A DNA stretch of 64,000 nucleotides from positions 186,001-250,000 of the forward strand of contig NZ_BMNC01000008.1 in assembly GCF_014646255.1 (NCBI RefSeq), given 5' to 3'. Position 1 is the stretch's first letter. The number at the start of each line of letters is the position of its first letter. The notes beneath the pieces were generated by a model. It was given only the letters and a program-made list of their open reading frames with translations, did not search any database and was not told where the DNA came from. The translations under genes were made by a program, and so were the position numbers. Positions 6,887 through 15,521 of the stretch are shown here, piece after piece. This DNA comes from Lentzea pudingi (GTDB lineage Bacteria; Actinomycetota; Actinomycetes; Mycobacteriales; Pseudonocardiaceae).

Positions 6887-9208
6887 ATGGACATCGAGAA
6901 GGCGATCGCCCGCCTGGACCTCGCGCGGAAGGTCCGGCTGCTGACCGGTTCCGCACTGTTCGCGCTGCACCCGGAGCCGGAGATCGGGCTGGCGTCGCTG
7001 AAGCTGTCCGACGGACCGACCGGTGTCCGCGGCGCCGAGCTCAGGGGCGGCACGATCGCGTGCGTGCTGCCGAACGCGACGTTGCTCGCCCAGCACTGGA
7101 ACACGGCGCTGGCCCGCGAGGTCGGCGAGGTGCTGGCGGACGAGGCGGCGGCACAACAGGTCCACGTCGTGCTCGGCCCGACGATCAACCTGCACCGCAC
7201 AGCATTCGGTGGCCGGCTGTTCGAGGCCTACAGCGAGGATCCGCTGCTGACCGGCGTGATCGCGGCCGCCTACGTGCGGGGCCTGCAGGACAAGGGGATC
7301 GCGGCCACGCCGAAGCACTACGTGGCCAACGAGTCCGAGACCGAACGACGTACGGCGAGCATGGTGGTCGACGAGAAGACCTTGCGCGAGGTCTACCTGC
7401 TGCCGTTCGAGATCGTGGTCGAGGACTCCGCGCCGTGGGCGATCATGGCTGCCTACAACAACGTCAACGGCGTCCCGGCGACCGAGCACACCGAACTGGT
7501 CCAGAGCGTGCTGAAGGGCGAGTGGGGGTTCGACGGCCTGGTCATGTCGGACTGGTTCGCCACGAAGTCCACGGCCGGGAGCGCGAACGGCGGCCTCGAC
7601 CTGGCGATGCCCGGGCCCGGTGGGCCGTGGGAGGACAGGCTGGTCGCGGCCGTGCGGGCGGGCGAGGTCGCGGAGTCGACCATCGACGACCACCTGGCCC
7701 GGTTGCTGCTCCTCGCGTCACGGACGGGGGCGTTCCCCGAGCGTGCCTGGCCTCGGGACCTGCCCGCGCCGGACAGCCCGGCTCGCCGCGAGCAGCTGCG
7801 GAGGTTCGCGGCGGGCGGTATGACCGTGCTGAAGAACTCCGGAGTCCTCCCCCTCCAGCACTCGAAGATCGCCCTGATCGGCCGCCACGCGATCGACACG
7901 GTGGCGCAGGGCGGTGGTTCGGCAGGAGTGCGCCCGCCGCACGTGATCAGCATCGCGGACGGCCTGACCTCGCAGCTGGGCGACGCGGTGTCCGTTGTGG
8001 ACGGTGTGGAGGTCCGGCTGCGGTACGCCGCACCCGGCCCCGGTGTGCTGAAGGACGTCCGCGCCACGACGTACGACGCCAACGGCGAGGTGCTGGCGAC
8101 GCGGGACATGGAGATCGCCGAGCTCGCGGCGTACGGCGGCTGGGCGCAGGGTGCCGCTTCGATCGAGGTGTCCGGCGAGGTCGTGCTGGACGAACCGGCG
8201 CGCGTGCTGATCGGCGTGCGCGGGTTCGGGGACTGGACGATCGACGTCGCGGGGCGCCGGCACGCCACGTTTCTGGCCTGGGCCGGCGGCATCGTCGAGG
8301 AGGCTCTGCTCAAGCCGCCGCACTGGACGGCCGAGGTGCTGCTGTCGCCGGGCGACCGGATCACCGCCCGCGTGCGCGAGGCCAGCGCGCTGGTCGGCCT
8401 GATCACCCAGCCGGTCCCCCGCGCCCCCGCCGACGCGATCGGCGGAGCGGTCCGGGCCGCGCGCGAGGCCGACGTGGCGGTCGTGGTCGTCGGGCTCACC
8501 GAGGAACAGGAGACCGAGGGCTTCGACAAGACCACGCTCGCGTTGCCCGGCGAGCAGGACGCACTGGTCGCGGCAGTGGCGGCGGCTGCGAAACGCACCG
8601 TCGTCGTGGTGAACGCCGCGACGCCGATCCTCATGCCGTGGCTCGCGCAGGTCGACGCCGTGCTGTGGGCCGGGCTGCCGGGCCAGGAGGCCGGTGACGC
8701 CGTGGCGGCCGCTCTGCTCGGCCACATCGAACCCGCCGGGCGCCTCGTGACGACGTTCCCGCGCGCCGACGCCGACGCGCTGAACCTCGTTCCCGCCAAC
8801 GGTGAACTGGTGTACGCCGAGGGAACCGCCTTCGGTTACCGCGCTCAGACCGAGCCGTTGTTCTGGTTCGGTCACGGCCTCGGCTACACGACGTGGGAGT
8901 ACCGCGCCGCAACGCGTTCCTCCGCGGACGGCGTGATCGGCACGGTGTCGGTCGAGGTCGCCAACACCGGCGGCCGGGCAGGCAAGGAGGTCGTCCAGGT
9001 CTACCTGCGGCCGCGAGACGAGACGGTCCGTCTCGTCGGCTGGGCCACCGTCGAGGTCCCCGCGGGCGAGACCGTGCGAGTCGAGGTCCGGTGCGACCCG
9101 CGGGCCCAACGCTCGTGGTCGGACGGCTGGCACCCGGTCACCGGTGACGTGCTGATCGCCCGCGGGCTCGGCGACGTCCGCGTTACCCTGCCCGCTGATC
9201 AGGAGTGA
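6887..9208 (+). CDS. Glycoside hydrolase family 3 (beta-glucosidase-like)
   Basis: 773 residues, no signal peptide, so probably a cytoplasmic exo-glycosidase. The GH3 N-terminal barrel carries the nucleophile in VMSDWF (Asp about 222) and the substrate-binding KHYVANESE stretch; the C-terminal domain holds KNSGVLPL and ends with a fibronectin type III-like domain (FGHGLGYTTWEY onward). An insertion at about 370-490 has the look of a PA14 domain. ATG at 6887 is chosen because it lies past the operator; a GTG at 6869 would start inside it. The DNA for residues 711-717 (DETVRLV) is a near-perfect palindrome. The TetR gene follows after nine bases. Confidence 0.9.
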   Translation: MDIEKAIARLDLARKVRLLTGSALFALHPEPEIGLASLKLSDGPTGVRGAELRGGTIACVLPNATLLAQHWNTALAREVGEVLADEAAAQQVHVVLGPTINLHRTAFGGRLFEAYSEDPLLTGVIAAAYVRGLQDKGIAATPKHYVANESETERRTASMVVDEKTLREVYLLPFEIVVEDSAPWAIMAAYNNVNGVPATEHTELVQSVLKGEWGFDGLVMSDWFATKSTAGSANGGLDLAMPGPGGPWEDRLVAAVRAGEVAESTIDDHLARLLLLASRTGAFPERAWPRDLPAPDSPARREQLRRFAAGGMTVLKNSGVLPLQHSKIALIGRHAIDTVAQGGGSAGVRPPHVISIADGLTSQLGDAVSVVDGVEVRLRYAAPGPGVLKDVRATTYDANGEVLATRDMEIAELAAYGGWAQGAASIEVSGEVVLDEPARVLIGVRGFGDWTIDVAGRRHATFLAWAGGIVEEALLKPPHWTAEVLLSPGDRITARVREASALVGLITQPVPRAPADAIGGAVRAAREADVAVVVVGLTEEQETEGFDKTTLALPGEQDALVAAVAAAAKRTVVVVNAATPILMPWLAQVDAVLWAGLPGQEAGDAVAAALLGHIEPAGRLVTTFPRADADALNLVPANGELVYAEGTAFGYRAQTEPLFWFGHGLGYTTWEYRAATRSSADGVIGTVSVEVANTGGRAGKEVVQVYLRPRDETVRLVGWATVEVPAGETVRVEVRCDPRAQRSWSDGWHPVTGDVLIARGLGDVRVTLPADQE
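9017..9037. repeat. Near-perfect palindrome within the GH3 gene
   Basis: GACGAGACGG, one T, then CCGTCTCGTC: ten paired bases around a single central base. The arms GACGAGAC/GTCTCGTC are the same as those of the two palindromes at 3994-4059 and it is read in the same frame (DETVRLV versus ETRRLVS). Confidence 0.75.
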
Positions 9209-9217
9209 GGTGACGCG

Positions 9218-9841
9218 GTGTCGGTCCCGCCGAGGTATCGGACCAGGTCGCGGGTGGACGTCTCCGGTGAGGAGTCCAGGGCCAGAGCGGTGGCCGTCGC
9301 GACGGAACTGTTCGCGCTGACGGGCTTCAAGGGCACGTCGGTCGCGGCCGTGGCGGCCAGGACCGGGCTCTCGCAGTCCGGTCTGCTGCACCACTTCCCC
9401 AGCAAGGCGGCCCTGCTGACGGCGGTGCTCGAGGAACGCGACCGGCAGGACGGCGACTTCCTGGCCGGTGGCGGGGGTCCGCCGCTGGGGTGGGCGGCGT
9501 TCGACGCGCTGGCCGCCCTGATCGCGCGCAACTCGGCCCGTCCCCATCTGGTCGGGCTGTTCGTGCGGCTGGCCGCGGAGGCCACCGAGACCGCCCACCC
9601 CGCGCACGCGTGGGTTCTCCAGCACTACAGCGGACTGCGGCGGTGGCTGACCGAAGCGGTGCGCACGGGCCAGGAACGAGGCGAGATCGCGGCGGACGCC
9701 CCGGTCGGTTCGGTGGTGCGCACGACGATCGCGGTGATCGACGGGTTGCAGCAGCAGTGGCTGCTCCAACCGGACGAGGTGTCGATGACGGCCGAGTTCG
9801 AGGTGTTCACCCAAGTTCTGCGCGCCCGCTGGGGGCGCTGA
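9218..9841 (+). CDS. TetR-family repressor, likely of the GH3 gene
   Basis: 207 residues from GTG with AGGAG-type ribosome binding sequence. Helix-turn-helix at about residues 30-75 (GFKGTSVAAVAARTGLSQSG followed by LLHHFPSKAALL), then a helical ligand-binding domain. Placed directly after the GH3 gene in the same orientation, with a matching palindrome before GH3, it most simply acts as a sugar-responsive repressor of both. The ligand is not evident. Confidence 0.88.
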   Translation: MSVPPRYRTRSRVDVSGEESRARAVAVATELFALTGFKGTSVAAVAARTGLSQSGLLHHFPSKAALLTAVLEERDRQDGDFLAGGGGPPLGWAAFDALAALIARNSARPHLVGLFVRLAAEATETAHPAHAWVLQHYSGLRRWLTEAVRTGQERGEIAADAPVGSVVRTTIAVIDGLQQQWLLQPDEVSMTAEFEVFTQVLRARWGR

Positions 9842-9852
9842 GGTCGCAAGGT

Positions 9853-9893
9853 GGTGGCCCGGGAATCAGTCTGGGGGACCCGCCCGGGCCACC
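9853..9893 (+). terminator. Terminator hairpin after the GH3-tetR unit
   Basis: GGTGGCCCGGG at 9853-9863 pairs perfectly with CCCGGGCCACC at 9883-9893 (11 bp, 19-base loop), 12 bases after the TetR stop codon. Followed by CGGTCTTG rather than a strict U-tract. Confidence 0.7.
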
Positions 9894-10143
9894 GGTCTTG
9901 CGAAAGGTGGCCGACGTGTGCGGTGACTTTCACACGCCGGCCGGGTTCTGGGGGAACCAGATCCGGCAACTGCGCCGACCCCCACTCCCGTGAGTTCCTC
10001 GGGCCAGCGGCGCAGGTACCGGATCTGCCACAAAGATGTCAGGGGGCGTGCACAGATTTCGCCCAGGCCGTGCACAGACCGTCAGGAAGTGCGCGAGTAT
10101 GGCTGTGCACCCAATGCCTGGATCATCGAGGAGCGATCTACCT

Positions 10144-12828
10144 GTGGAGTTCCTGCTGCTCGGCTCGCTGGCGGTACGGCGGACGGGCACATTGCTGGAG
10201 CTGGGCGGACCCCGGCAGCGCGCGGTGCTCACCATGCTGTTGTTGCACTCCAACGAGGCGGTCAGCGTCGCACAGCTGACGGAGGCGGTGTGGGATTCAC
10301 CGCCGGTGTCGCCGGAGTCGAACCTCCGCACGTACGTCGCCGGGTTGCGCAAGGTGCTCGGCGACCGGCTGATGACCCGTCCTGGCCACGGCTACCAGCT
10401 CCGGGTCGAGCCCGGCGAACTGGATCTCGACTCGTTCGACCAGCTGGTGCGCGACGGCGAGACCGCGCTCTCGGACGGTGACACGGAGGCCGCGGCCGAC
10501 CTGTTCGGCCAGGCGCTGGCGCGGTGGCACGGCATCCCGACGGCCGAGCTGAACGCGGGACCGTTGCTGCGCGCGGAGTTCACCCGCATCCAGGAGCGCA
10601 GGCTCACGGCCGTCGAGCGGTTCGCCAGGGCGTCGCTGGAGCTCGGCCGGTTCGACGACGTGATCGACCGGTTGCGGCGGGAGTCGGCGCTGCACCCGTT
10701 GCGCGAGGAGCTGTGGGCGCAGCTGATGCTGGCGCTGGACCGCTCCGGCCGCCGCGGCGAGGCGCTCGAGACCTACGCGACGGCCCGCAGGCACATGGTC
10801 GAGCAGGTCGGCGTCGAGCCCGGCGCGCGGTTGCGCCAGCTGCAGCAGGTGATCCTCGAAAGCCGGGTGCCCTCGCCCGCGGCTTTGAACGCGCACCGGC
10901 AGCTGCCGATGGACATCGCCGAGTTCACCGGGCGCGAGTCCGAGCTGCGCAAGCTGTGCGAACCGGGGCCGCAGACCACGGTCGTGATCTCCGCGATCGA
11001 GGGCATGGCCGGGGTGGGCAAGACGAAGCTGGCGGTCAGAGCGGCGCACCGGCTCGTTCGGCGTTACCCGGACGTGCAACTGTGGGCCGATCTGCACGGG
11101 TTCGACGCCGACGAGCTGCCCGCGGAGCCGTCCGCGGTGCTGGAGAGCTTCCTGCGGCTGCTGGGCGTGCCCGGTGCGCAGATCCCGGAGTCGTTGGAGG
11201 AACGGGCGGCGCTCTACCGCGACCGGCTGACGGGCACGCGCGCGTTGGTGCTGCTCGACAACGCCGCCGGCGAGGACCAGGTGCGGCCGTTGCTGCCCGG
11301 CAGCTCCACGTGCATGGTGCTGATCACCAGCCGCCGCACGCTGCTGCGGCTCGACGGCGTGAGGTCGGTGTTCCTCGACGTCTTCACGCCGGACGAGGCA
11401 CTGGCGTTGCTCGCCCGGATCGCCGGTGAAGACCGGGTGAAGGCCGACCGTGCGGCCGCGCACCGGATCGCGGAGCTGTGCGGGCACCTGCCGATCGCCG
11501 TCGCACTCGCCGCGAAACGCCTGGCTCGCCGTCCACAGTGGACGACACAGGACCTGGTGGACCGCCTCGAACGGGGAGGCGGTCTCGGCACTCGGGGCGT
11601 GTTCGACCTCTCGTACCAGGCGTTGCCCGACAACCAGAGGCGTCTGTTTCGACTCCTCGGACTCCACCCCGGGGAGGACGTCACCGCCGACTCGGCCGCC
11701 GCACTCGCCGGGCTGACCGCGTACGAGGCGGGCGACCTCCTGGAGACGCTGCTCGACGAACACCTGTTGCAGCAACACACTCCCGGCCGCTACGGCCTGC
11801 ACGACCTGCTGCGCGCGTACGCCGTCGAACAGGTCATGGCCGCCGAACCGCCGCCGGCCCGCGCGTTGGCGCGCCGCCGGGTGCTCGACTGGTACGTGCA
11901 GACGTCGTGGCGCAGCGCGCAACAGCTCAATCCCCAGCGCAAACTGGAGATCGGTCCCGCGGACCCGGCCGTGCACCCGCGCGAGTTCGCCGATCGGGAC
12001 GCGGCCCTGCTGTGGTGCGACACCGAACGCGCGAACCTCGTCGCCGCGATCCGCGACGCCGCCGAGCACGACCTGCCGGAACAGTCCTGGAGCCTCGCTC
12101 AATGCCTGTGGGACTTCTTCAACCTGCGCAAGCACTGGGCCGACTGGATCGACACCCACGGCGTCGCGCTGGCCGCCGCACGATCGGTCGGTGACCGCAG
12201 CGCCGAGGGCCGGATGCTGATCACGCTCGGCATCGCGCTGCGCGAGGTCCGGCGGCACGACGAGTCGATCGAGTGCAACCGGCAGGCGCTCGCGATCTTC
12301 CGCGCGACCGGGGACAGGTCGCGCCAGGTCCCCGCCCTCAACAACCTCGGCATCGTCCACATGACGCAGGGGCGGCCCGAGGACGCGCTGGCGTGCTACG
12401 AGCAGTGCGCCGAGATCGCGCGCGAACTGGGCGACCTGCACACGGAAGCCGTGACGCTGAACAACATCGCCCTGCTGCACGCCGACGCGGGCCGGTTCGA
12501 CGTCGCGCTGGCGCGGTACCTGCGGTCGCTGGAGATCCGCAAGGACATCAAGGACCCGTACAGCGAGGCGATCCTGCTCAACAACATCGGCGAGGTGTAC
12601 CGGGGGCTGCTCGACTTCCCCGAGGCCGTGTCGTTCATCGACCGGGCGCTGGAGACGTTCCGGGCGATCGGCGACCTCTACGGGCAGGCGGAGTCGCTCG
12701 ACAACCTGGGGCTGGCACTGGACGGGCTCGGTGACCGCCGTGGAGCCGAGAAGTGCTGGCTGGAGTCGGTGACGTTGTTCGAGGAACTGGGCGAGCCCAA
12801 GGCCGACGAGGTCCGTTCACGGCTCTGA
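10144..12828 (+). CDS. AfsR-type regulator: SARP, NB-ARC ATPase and TPR repeats
   Basis: 894 residues from GTG at 10144 (GAGGAG ten bases upstream), which gives the family-typical opening VEFLLLGSLAV; upstream ATGs at 10036, 10099 and 10114 add unaligned residues. Order: OmpR-like winged helix (1-95), BTAD (100-245), NB-ARC ATPase with Walker A GMAGVGKT at about 286 and Walker B ALVLLDNAA, then about five tetratricopeptide repeats (from residue 690; ALNNLGIVHMTQGRPEDAL, TLNNIALLHADAGRFDVAL). It ends 105 bases before the thiopeptide precursor gene and is the obvious candidate pathway activator, although a hairpin separates them. Effector signal unknown. Confidence 0.88.
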   Translation: MEFLLLGSLAVRRTGTLLELGGPRQRAVLTMLLLHSNEAVSVAQLTEAVWDSPPVSPESNLRTYVAGLRKVLGDRLMTRPGHGYQLRVEPGELDLDSFDQLVRDGETALSDGDTEAAADLFGQALARWHGIPTAELNAGPLLRAEFTRIQERRLTAVERFARASLELGRFDDVIDRLRRESALHPLREELWAQLMLALDRSGRRGEALETYATARRHMVEQVGVEPGARLRQLQQVILESRVPSPAALNAHRQLPMDIAEFTGRESELRKLCEPGPQTTVVISAIEGMAGVGKTKLAVRAAHRLVRRYPDVQLWADLHGFDADELPAEPSAVLESFLRLLGVPGAQIPESLEERAALYRDRLTGTRALVLLDNAAGEDQVRPLLPGSSTCMVLITSRRTLLRLDGVRSVFLDVFTPDEALALLARIAGEDRVKADRAAAHRIAELCGHLPIAVALAAKRLARRPQWTTQDLVDRLERGGGLGTRGVFDLSYQALPDNQRRLFRLLGLHPGEDVTADSAAALAGLTAYEAGDLLETLLDEHLLQQHTPGRYGLHDLLRAYAVEQVMAAEPPPARALARRRVLDWYVQTSWRSAQQLNPQRKLEIGPADPAVHPREFADRDAALLWCDTERANLVAAIRDAAEHDLPEQSWSLAQCLWDFFNLRKHWADWIDTHGVALAAARSVGDRSAEGRMLITLGIALREVRRHDESIECNRQALAIFRATGDRSRQVPALNNLGIVHMTQGRPEDALACYEQCAEIARELGDLHTEAVTLNNIALLHADAGRFDVALARYLRSLEIRKDIKDPYSEAILLNNIGEVYRGLLDFPEAVSFIDRALETFRAIGDLYGQAESLDNLGLALDGLGDRRGAEKCWLESVTLFEELGEPKADEVRSRL

Positions 12829-12843
12829 CCGTCCGATCAAGCA

Positions 12844-12870
12844 AAGCGCGATCCGTGCCGTATCGCGCTT
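12844..12870 (+). terminator. Hairpin between the AfsR-type gene and the thiopeptide operon
   Basis: AAGCGCGAT at 12844-12852 pairs with ATCGCGCTT at 12862-12870 (9 bp, 9-base loop), followed by GTT. It begins 15 bases after the AfsR-type stop codon; it would terminate that transcript or attenuate read-through into the precursor gene. Confidence 0.6.
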
Positions 12871-12877
12871 GTTCAGC

Positions 12878-12890
12878 CTGTTTCGAACAG
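12878..12890. promoter_or_regulatory. Short palindrome upstream of the precursor gene
   Basis: CTGTT-TCG-AACAG, 13 bases, 44 bases before the precursor ATG. Position suits an operator in the promoter of the thiopeptide operon, but no binding protein can be named. Confidence 0.3.
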
Positions 12891-12933
12891 CCCTCGGGCG
12901 AGTTCACGACAACTGAAGACGTGAGGACACGGC

Positions 12934-13107
12934 ATGAAGGATCTCTCGTTCGACCCTGACGACCTCGAGCTCGGCGACCTGGCGGTCACGTCCCTGCGCG
13001 ACTCGGTCGCGTTGCCGGAGTCCGGAGCTTCCGGTGGCGCCTCGTCGTGCTCGTGCGGCAGCTCGTCGTGCAGCAGTTGTACCCAGCCTCCCGTCCAGCA
13101 GGCATGA
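12934..13107 (+). CDS. lazA-like: Lactazole-type thiopeptide precursor peptide
   Basis: 57 residues, preceded by GTGAGGACACGGC as ribosome binding site. Leader: acidic, with repeated D/L pairs (DPDDLELGDLAVTSL) and the stretch VTSLRDSVALPESGA, which as I remember it closely matches the lactazole leader, with cleavage after the final Ala. Predicted core of 25 residues: starts SGGAS, then SCSC, GSSSC, SSC, and the tail TQPPVQQA. It holds four Cys, nine Ser and one Thr, for azole and dehydroamino acid formation. The stop codon overlaps the next gene's start (ATGA), so precursor and glutamylating dehydratase are coupled. Lactazole's core has the same S...SCSC...SSSC-xQP pattern. The gene is too short for many gene finders. 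Confidence 0.92.
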   Translation: MKDLSFDPDDLELGDLAVTSLRDSVALPESGASGGASSCSCGSSSCSSCTQPPVQQA

Positions 13108-15521
13108 GCGGTCGCGTGCAGGGAGAAGCAGCGCCATACGCACTCGTGCGCCTGGCGGCCCTGCCGCACCCGGACGGCGCTGCGACGGCGGCGCCGTTCC
13201 GGCGGGCGGTGGAGGCGCTGGCGGCGGTCGAGGCCTCGCTGGTGACGCTGACCGGCCCGGTGACCGACCTGTTGCACGACAGCGCGGGCACGCACACCGA
13301 CTCCTACCACCGCACGGTCGTGCTGCCGTTGCGTCGCGACGTCCACAACGGACGGTCGCCCCGCCCTTCACTGCGTGCCGAGGCCGACTCGCTGGTGCGG
13401 CGGTTCCCGCAACTCGGCGAGTGGCTGTCCGCGATGGACCAGCGGGAGGCCCTGACCGCGGAGGTCGAACGGCTCCTGCCGGAGGCGCTGGCCGCCGAAC
13501 GTGAGGTGCTCTCCTCGTTGTGCGGCACCGAGGCCGTGCGGAAGGCGGCCGTGTTCAGCGGACGCGATCTGTGGCAGGGACTCGCGCGGGCCGGCTCCGG
13601 GGACAAGCGCTCCCGCAAGGCCGAACCGACCGTGCTGCGCTACGCCCTGCGCGCGACGTCGAAGACCAGTCCGCTGTCCTGGTACGCGGCGGTCGGCTGG
13701 GCCACCTGGTCCCCCGACGCGCTCACGCCCGACTGGGGCACACCGGTCGCCGTCACGCGCGTCAACCAGGTGTTGCTGTCGCGGCTGATCGCGGCCCTGC
13801 TCGCCGACCGCGCGCACCTCTTCGACCACCCGCACCGTCTCGCGCCCGACGTGCACCTAGACGGCGGCCAGATGAAGTTCCGCCGCGACGTCCCCGCCCG
13901 CGGGCCATTGCGCGCGTATGTCGGCATCCAGGAGGACGTGGAGCTGGCGTCGAGCGCGCCGCTGCAGTTCCTCGTCGGCCTCACCGGCGCCAACCCCAAG
14001 GGCATCAGCCCCGCCGAGCTCGCCAGCGCGCTCGCGACCCGGCTGCCCGACGGCGAGTCCGACCGCGCGCAGCACTACGTCGCGTTGCTGCTCGACATCA
14101 AGCTGCTCGTACCGGTGCTGCCGGTCGACCCGCAGGACCCCATGGCCTGTCCCGCGCTGGTTTCGTGGCTGCGCGACACCGGACGTGCCGAGCTCGCCGA
14201 CCGGGTCGTCTCGATCCACCGCGACACCCTGGCGTTCGCCGAGATCGACGCGTCCGGCCGGCCTGCCGCGCTCGCCGCCCTGTTCGCGGCGTGGGAGGAG
14301 CTGGGTTCCGTCGTCGGGACGGACCTGGGCGGCATGACGCCGTTGAGCGAGGACGTCGTGCTGCCCCAACCGGTCCGGCTCGGCCGGGCACACGGGTACG
14401 ACGGCGTGCGGTCGCTGGCCGGGCTCACCCCATTGCTGATGCTGTTCGACCGCCACCTCGCGATCCGGCGGCACTCGCGCGACCTGTTCGTCACGGCGTT
14501 CGGTCGCGGCGGGACCGCCCGCCTCGCCGAGTGCGCGCCGGTGTTGCACGAGGCCATGTCCGGTGCGCCGACCGGTGGTCTCGGGGCGAGCCGCGCGCAG
14601 GTCGCCGACCTGATGCAGGACGGCGTGATCACCGACGAGGTGGTCACCGCGGCTGCGGATCTGCTGCCCGCGTGGATGAAGACCCGGCCGGTCTCGTACT
14701 CGTTCTTCGCCCAGCCGTCGCCCGACGGTCTCGTGGTCAACCACGTCTACGACGGGTTCGGCCGTTTCCCCGGCCGGTTCCTCGACCTGCTGCCACCCGA
14801 GGCCTACGCGACCGTCCGGGCCACTTTGGACGGTGTGTTCCCACGCGGGTTCGCGGAGTACCGGCCGGTGCAGGGCTTCAACCCGAACCTGCACCCGCTG
14901 CTCGGGCGGGCGGAGATCGGCGAGGACCCGCACTGGGCCGACTACACGCCCGACGCGCTGGAAGTGGTCCACGACCAGGAGAACGACGAGCTGCGGCTGC
15001 GGCGCCGGGACAGCGGAGCCCTGCTGGACGTGCTGTACCTCGGCTACCTCATGCCGATCTCGCTGCCCGACCGCTCCGCCGCCCTGCATGCCGACCTCTC
15101 CTGCGGCGCGGCCGATCTCTCGCCGCTGCAACCCGTCTCGTCCGTCGGCGACGTGCGGATCGCCGACCGGCTGCGCTACCGCGACGTCGTGCTCGGCCGG
15201 CGATACTGGGACTTCCCCGCGACCGTGTTGCAGGAGGCGTTCTCCTCGGTGGCCGGTGCGACCGCACTCCGCGCCCGCTACGGCGTGCCGGCGGCGCTGT
15301 TCGCGGGCATGGGCGGCGTGATCACGTCCCGCGAGGACTTCGAGGCGCGCGTGAACGGCCCGAAACCGCAGTACGCCGACCTCACCAATGCTCTGCACCT
15401 GCGTTGCCTGCCACGCCTGACGACTCGCTACGGCGACCACGTCCGGCTCACCGAGGCACTGCCGGTGCCGTCCGGGCAGGTGCTGGAGATCGTGGCGGAG
15501 ACCTACCGGAGGGCCGGATGA
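13104..15521 (+). CDS. lazB-like: LanB-type dehydratase, tRNA-Glu-dependent glutamylation enzyme
   Basis: 805 residues from ATG at 13104, overlapping the precursor stop by four bases. It matches the N-terminal lantibiotic dehydratase domain of split LanB enzymes: the RYALRATSKTSPLSWYAAVG region (about 180-200), LQFLVGLTG, RPVSYSFFAQPSPDG and the C-terminal DLSPLQPVSSVGDVRIADRLRYRDVVLGRRYW region are all typical, and the elimination domain is absent. Known relatives (TbtB, LazB) use glutamyl-tRNA to glutamylate Ser/Thr of the precursor; elimination follows on a second protein, here the N-domain of the fusion at 19668. Cytoplasmic. Confidence 0.92.
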   Translation: MSGRVQGEAAPYALVRLAALPHPDGAATAAPFRRAVEALAAVEASLVTLTGPVTDLLHDSAGTHTDSYHRTVVLPLRRDVHNGRSPRPSLRAEADSLVRRFPQLGEWLSAMDQREALTAEVERLLPEALAAEREVLSSLCGTEAVRKAAVFSGRDLWQGLARAGSGDKRSRKAEPTVLRYALRATSKTSPLSWYAAVGWATWSPDALTPDWGTPVAVTRVNQVLLSRLIAALLADRAHLFDHPHRLAPDVHLDGGQMKFRRDVPARGPLRAYVGIQEDVELASSAPLQFLVGLTGANPKGISPAELASALATRLPDGESDRAQHYVALLLDIKLLVPVLPVDPQDPMACPALVSWLRDTGRAELADRVVSIHRDTLAFAEIDASGRPAALAALFAAWEELGSVVGTDLGGMTPLSEDVVLPQPVRLGRAHGYDGVRSLAGLTPLLMLFDRHLAIRRHSRDLFVTAFGRGGTARLAECAPVLHEAMSGAPTGGLGASRAQVADLMQDGVITDEVVTAAADLLPAWMKTRPVSYSFFAQPSPDGLVVNHVYDGFGRFPGRFLDLLPPEAYATVRATLDGVFPRGFAEYRPVQGFNPNLHPLLGRAEIGEDPHWADYTPDALEVVHDQENDELRLRRRDSGALLDVLYLGYLMPISLPDRSAALHADLSCGAADLSPLQPVSSVGDVRIADRLRYRDVVLGRRYWDFPATVLQEAFSSVAGATALRARYGVPAALFAGMGGVITSREDFEARVNGPKPQYADLTNALHLRCLPRLTTRYGDHVRLTEALPVPSGQVLEIVAETYRRAG

